Assembly: GCA_002716165.1 (NCBI GenBank) | Contig: PAZT01000013.1 | Location: 10,329-17,320 of the forward strand | Origin: Deltaproteobacteria bacterium | GTDB lineage: Bacteria; SAR324; NAC60-12 | DNA length: 6,992 bases | Direction: 5' to 3' | Part shown: positions 5,745 to 6,992 of the stretch, one piece after another | How positions within the stretch are numbered: position 1 is the first letter of the stretch | Layout of the letters: each line of letters opens with the position of its first letter | Translations under genes and position numbers: made by a program | Notes under the pieces: model-generated | What the model was told of the DNA's origin: nothing | What the model saw: only the letters and a program-made list of their open reading frames with translations | Database searches by the model: none

Positions 5745-6662
5745 TTGTCCAAAGATCAGGGTAAACGACTGCAAAAAGTGATTGACGCACTAATGGTGTC
5801 ATATAAGGAACATCCGGATATAGAACATATTGGTGAAATGCATATTCCGGCAAAGGATAGTATTATCAATTTAACCGAAGACATACAGGTATTACTTTTT
5901 CCTGGGCTAATTCGCCAGGAATCATTTGACAATCTTAATTTACCCCATCTTATTGGACAAAAGACTGTATCCATTTTCTATAGACTTAAAGAAGCCATAG
6001 AACTTGTACTCTGCTGGAAAGCTTCCTTAGAGGGAGAGCGTTGCCAGGAAAATCCGAAATTTGGAGAGCAGGTAGAAGGTATTTCAAATGAATTCCTAGA
6101 ATACATTCCAACACTGCGAGAAGTGCTATCAGAAGATGTGGAGGCAATTCTGCGAGGAGATCCTGCTTCCGTAAGCAAACGGGAAATTGTACTTGCATAT
6201 CCTGGCCTTCAAGCAGTAAGTGTTTTCAGAATTGCTCATTTCTTACACAAAAGAGGCGTGCCACTGATTCCGAGAATCATGACTGAGCATATTCATTCAA
6301 AAACCGGAATTGACATTCATCCTGGGGTCTCAATAGGCAGAGGATTAATGATTGATCACGGCACAGGGATCGTGATTGGTGAAACTGCAGTAATCAATGA
6401 TTATGTCAGGCTCTACCAGGGCGTTACATTAGGAGCGCTAAGTCCGCAGCATTCACTTGCTAACCCCGACTTAAAACGTCATCCAACAATTGAAAAAAAC
6501 GTGATCGTATATTCAGGGGCAACGATACTTGGTGACGTGGTGGTTGGAAAGGGGTCGATTATAGGAGGAAATGTCTGGCTTACGCACAGCATACCTCCTA
6601 ATAGCAGAGTTTTTTTAAAGGATGCTGATTCCGTGCAGGAAGAGAGAGTAAAAGCAAGCTAG
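5745..6662 (+). CDS. cysE: serine O-acetyltransferase, long form (CysE)
   Basis: This enzyme acetylates L-serine with acetyl-CoA to give O-acetylserine, the precursor for cysteine synthase. Residues 1-180 are the helical N-terminal region and about 185-290 the left-handed beta-helix of hexapeptide repeats. Asp190, His205 (IDHGTG) and His246 (KRHP) fit the catalytic Asp143, His158 and His193 of E. coli; the 15-residue Asp-His spacing is kept and a six-residue insertion precedes the last His. The roughly 305-residue length matches the long type seen in Bacteroidetes and various anaerobes rather than the 273-residue E. coli type. The C-terminus ends in Ser, not the Ile that docks into cysteine synthase, so the classic complex may not form. 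The start chosen is TTG at 5745, because KRLQKVIDAL aligns with the usual N-terminus; an in-frame stop lies at 5727 and the first ATG (5793) would cut into it. An AGAGA at 5732-5736 could serve as a weak ribosome site. Confidence 0.93.
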   Translation: MSKDQGKRLQKVIDALMVSYKEHPDIEHIGEMHIPAKDSIINLTEDIQVLLFPGLIRQESFDNLNLPHLIGQKTVSIFYRLKEAIELVLCWKASLEGERCQENPKFGEQVEGISNEFLEYIPTLREVLSEDVEAILRGDPASVSKREIVLAYPGLQAVSVFRIAHFLHKRGVPLIPRIMTEHIHSKTGIDIHPGVSIGRGLMIDHGTGIVIGETAVINDYVRLYQGVTLGALSPQHSLANPDLKRHPTIEKNVIVYSGATILGDVVVGKGSIIGGNVWLTHSIPPNSRVFLKDADSVQEERVKAS

Positions 6663-6701
6663 AAAAAAGTTTTGCAAATACTGACTGACTGAGTAAATAT
6701 T

Positions 6702-6729
6702 AAGTCTTAAATTGTAGATTATGTTAAAA
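6702..6729 (+). other. dif-like sequence (right half only)
   Basis: TGTAGATTATGTTAAAA at 6713-6729 matches 15 of 17 bases of the central region plus XerD arm of the E. coli dif site (TGTATATTATGTTAAAT). The 11 bases where the XerC arm should lie (6702-6712, AAGTCTTAAAT) match poorly. It sits in the cysE-clpS gap. It may be a chance AT-rich match, a diverged dif, or a site for an unusual Xer pair. Confidence 0.25.
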
Positions 6730-6731
6730 GT

Positions 6732-6749
6732 AATTTGATAAATTTGATA
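6732..6749 (+). repeat. tandem 9-base repeat upstream of clpS
   Basis: AATTTGATA occurs twice head to tail (6732-6740, 6741-6749). A second small tandem, ACTGACTGACTGA, lies at 6680-6692. Both are in the 139-base cysE-clpS gap, which otherwise holds no gene. The first could overlap the clpS promoter, but no clear -35/-10 pair is evident. Confidence 0.45.
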
Positions 6750-6789
6750 ATCAAGAAAGGAATTTGTCTTACTAAATTGGCTTTTACAA

Positions 6790-6795
6790 GAGGGA
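6790..6795 (+). promoter_or_regulatory. clpS ribosome binding site
   Basis: GAGGGA ends 6 bases before the clpS ATG. It is the best Shine-Dalgarno-like element in the window and fixes the start at 6802. Confidence 0.7.
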
Positions 6796-6801
6796 AGTGT
6801 T

Positions 6802-6992
6802 ATGAGTGATATTGAATATGATGAAAAGGTAAAAACCAAATCACGAAAAAAGCTCAAACCTCCCCAGAGTTATAAAGTACTTCTTCATAACGACAATTAT
6901 ACTACGATGGAGTTTGTAGTATTTATACTGGAAACAGTATTTAGCAAAAGCCTTTCCGAAGCAACGCGCATCATGCTACATGTTCATAAGAA
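6802..6992 (+). CDS. clpS: ATP-dependent Clp protease adaptor ClpS (5' part, cut by window end)
   Basis: ClpS binds proteins with a bulky N-terminal residue and hands them to ClpA-ClpP for degradation (N-degron pathway). The visible 63 residues include a charged flexible tail (1-18) and the ClpS core: PPQSYKVLLHNDNYTTMEFV at 20-39 and EATRIMLHVHK at 53-63. Asn30, Asp31, Met36, Val39, Met58 and His62 correspond to the N-degron-pocket residues Asn34, Asp35, Met40, Val43, Met62 and His66 of E. coli ClpS, so the pocket looks functional. The common NDDYTP motif reads NDNYTT here. About 35-40 residues are missing beyond the window. clpA often follows clpS and would be expected downstream. Confidence 0.95.
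   Translation, partial: MSDIEYDEKVKTKSRKKLKPPQSYKVLLHNDNYTTMEFVVFILETVFSKSLSEATRIMLHVHK

Noticed and set aside
5626..5853. 75-residue minus-strand open frame between pyrE and cysE
   Set aside because: It overlaps the conserved 5' end of cysE in antisense, has no recognisable motif and no ribosome binding site; it is best explained as a shadow frame.
6615..6857. 80-residue minus-strand open frame across the cysE-clpS gap
   Set aside because: It runs antisense over the clpS start and the cysE end, and its composition simply reflects AT-rich DNA.

Overview
The window is an AT-rich (roughly 60-65% A+T by eye), gene-dense piece of bacterial chromosome carrying mostly housekeeping genes. Several points suggest a Gram-negative, proteobacteria-like organism: an exported protein with an outer-membrane beta-barrel C-terminus, a ClpS N-degron adaptor, an E. 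coli-like orotate phosphoribosyltransferase, and a NudL-type CoA diphosphatase. A deltaproteobacterial or SAR324-like marine lineage would fit, but that is only an impression and nothing here proves it. Most start codons lack a good Shine-Dalgarno sequence; the clear exceptions are clpS and the small unknown gene at 1849.

Layout. At the left edge, a possible gene end (1-41) runs into a XerC-like tyrosine recombinase (43-960, +). This converges with dapB (974-1708, -), leaving only 13 bases between them. A 123-residue unknown protein (1849-2220, +) is divergent from dapB and convergent with a secreted glycine-rich/beta-barrel protein (2286-3014, -). An AT-rich gene-free stretch of 583 bases (3015-3597) follows. 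Next comes a two-gene minus-strand operon in which a HEPN-like helical protein (4314-4748) overlaps a Nudix CoA diphosphatase (3598-4317) by the four bases ATGA. After a 199-base spacer comes pyrE (4948-5619, -), divergent from a long-form serine acetyltransferase, cysE (5745-6662, +, TTG start). The window ends inside clpS (6802 onward, +), whose usual partner clpA may follow.

The metabolic genes serve unrelated pathways: lysine/diaminopimelate (dapB), pyrimidine (pyrE), cysteine (cysE) and CoA/nucleotide housekeeping (Nudix). They do not form one functional cluster. I found no CRISPR array, tRNA, rRNA, insertion sequence or phage module.

The most unusual item is the recombinase. Its fold and nucleophilic tyrosine are preserved, but four of the six catalytic positions are replaced (Arg to Lys, Lys to Arg, His to Arg, His to Tyr). 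This suggests a catalytically altered or purely structural Xer protein. A 17-base stretch at 6713-6729 resembles the centre plus XerD arm of a dif site, although its left arm does not match. I did not find a convincing new multi-gene system.
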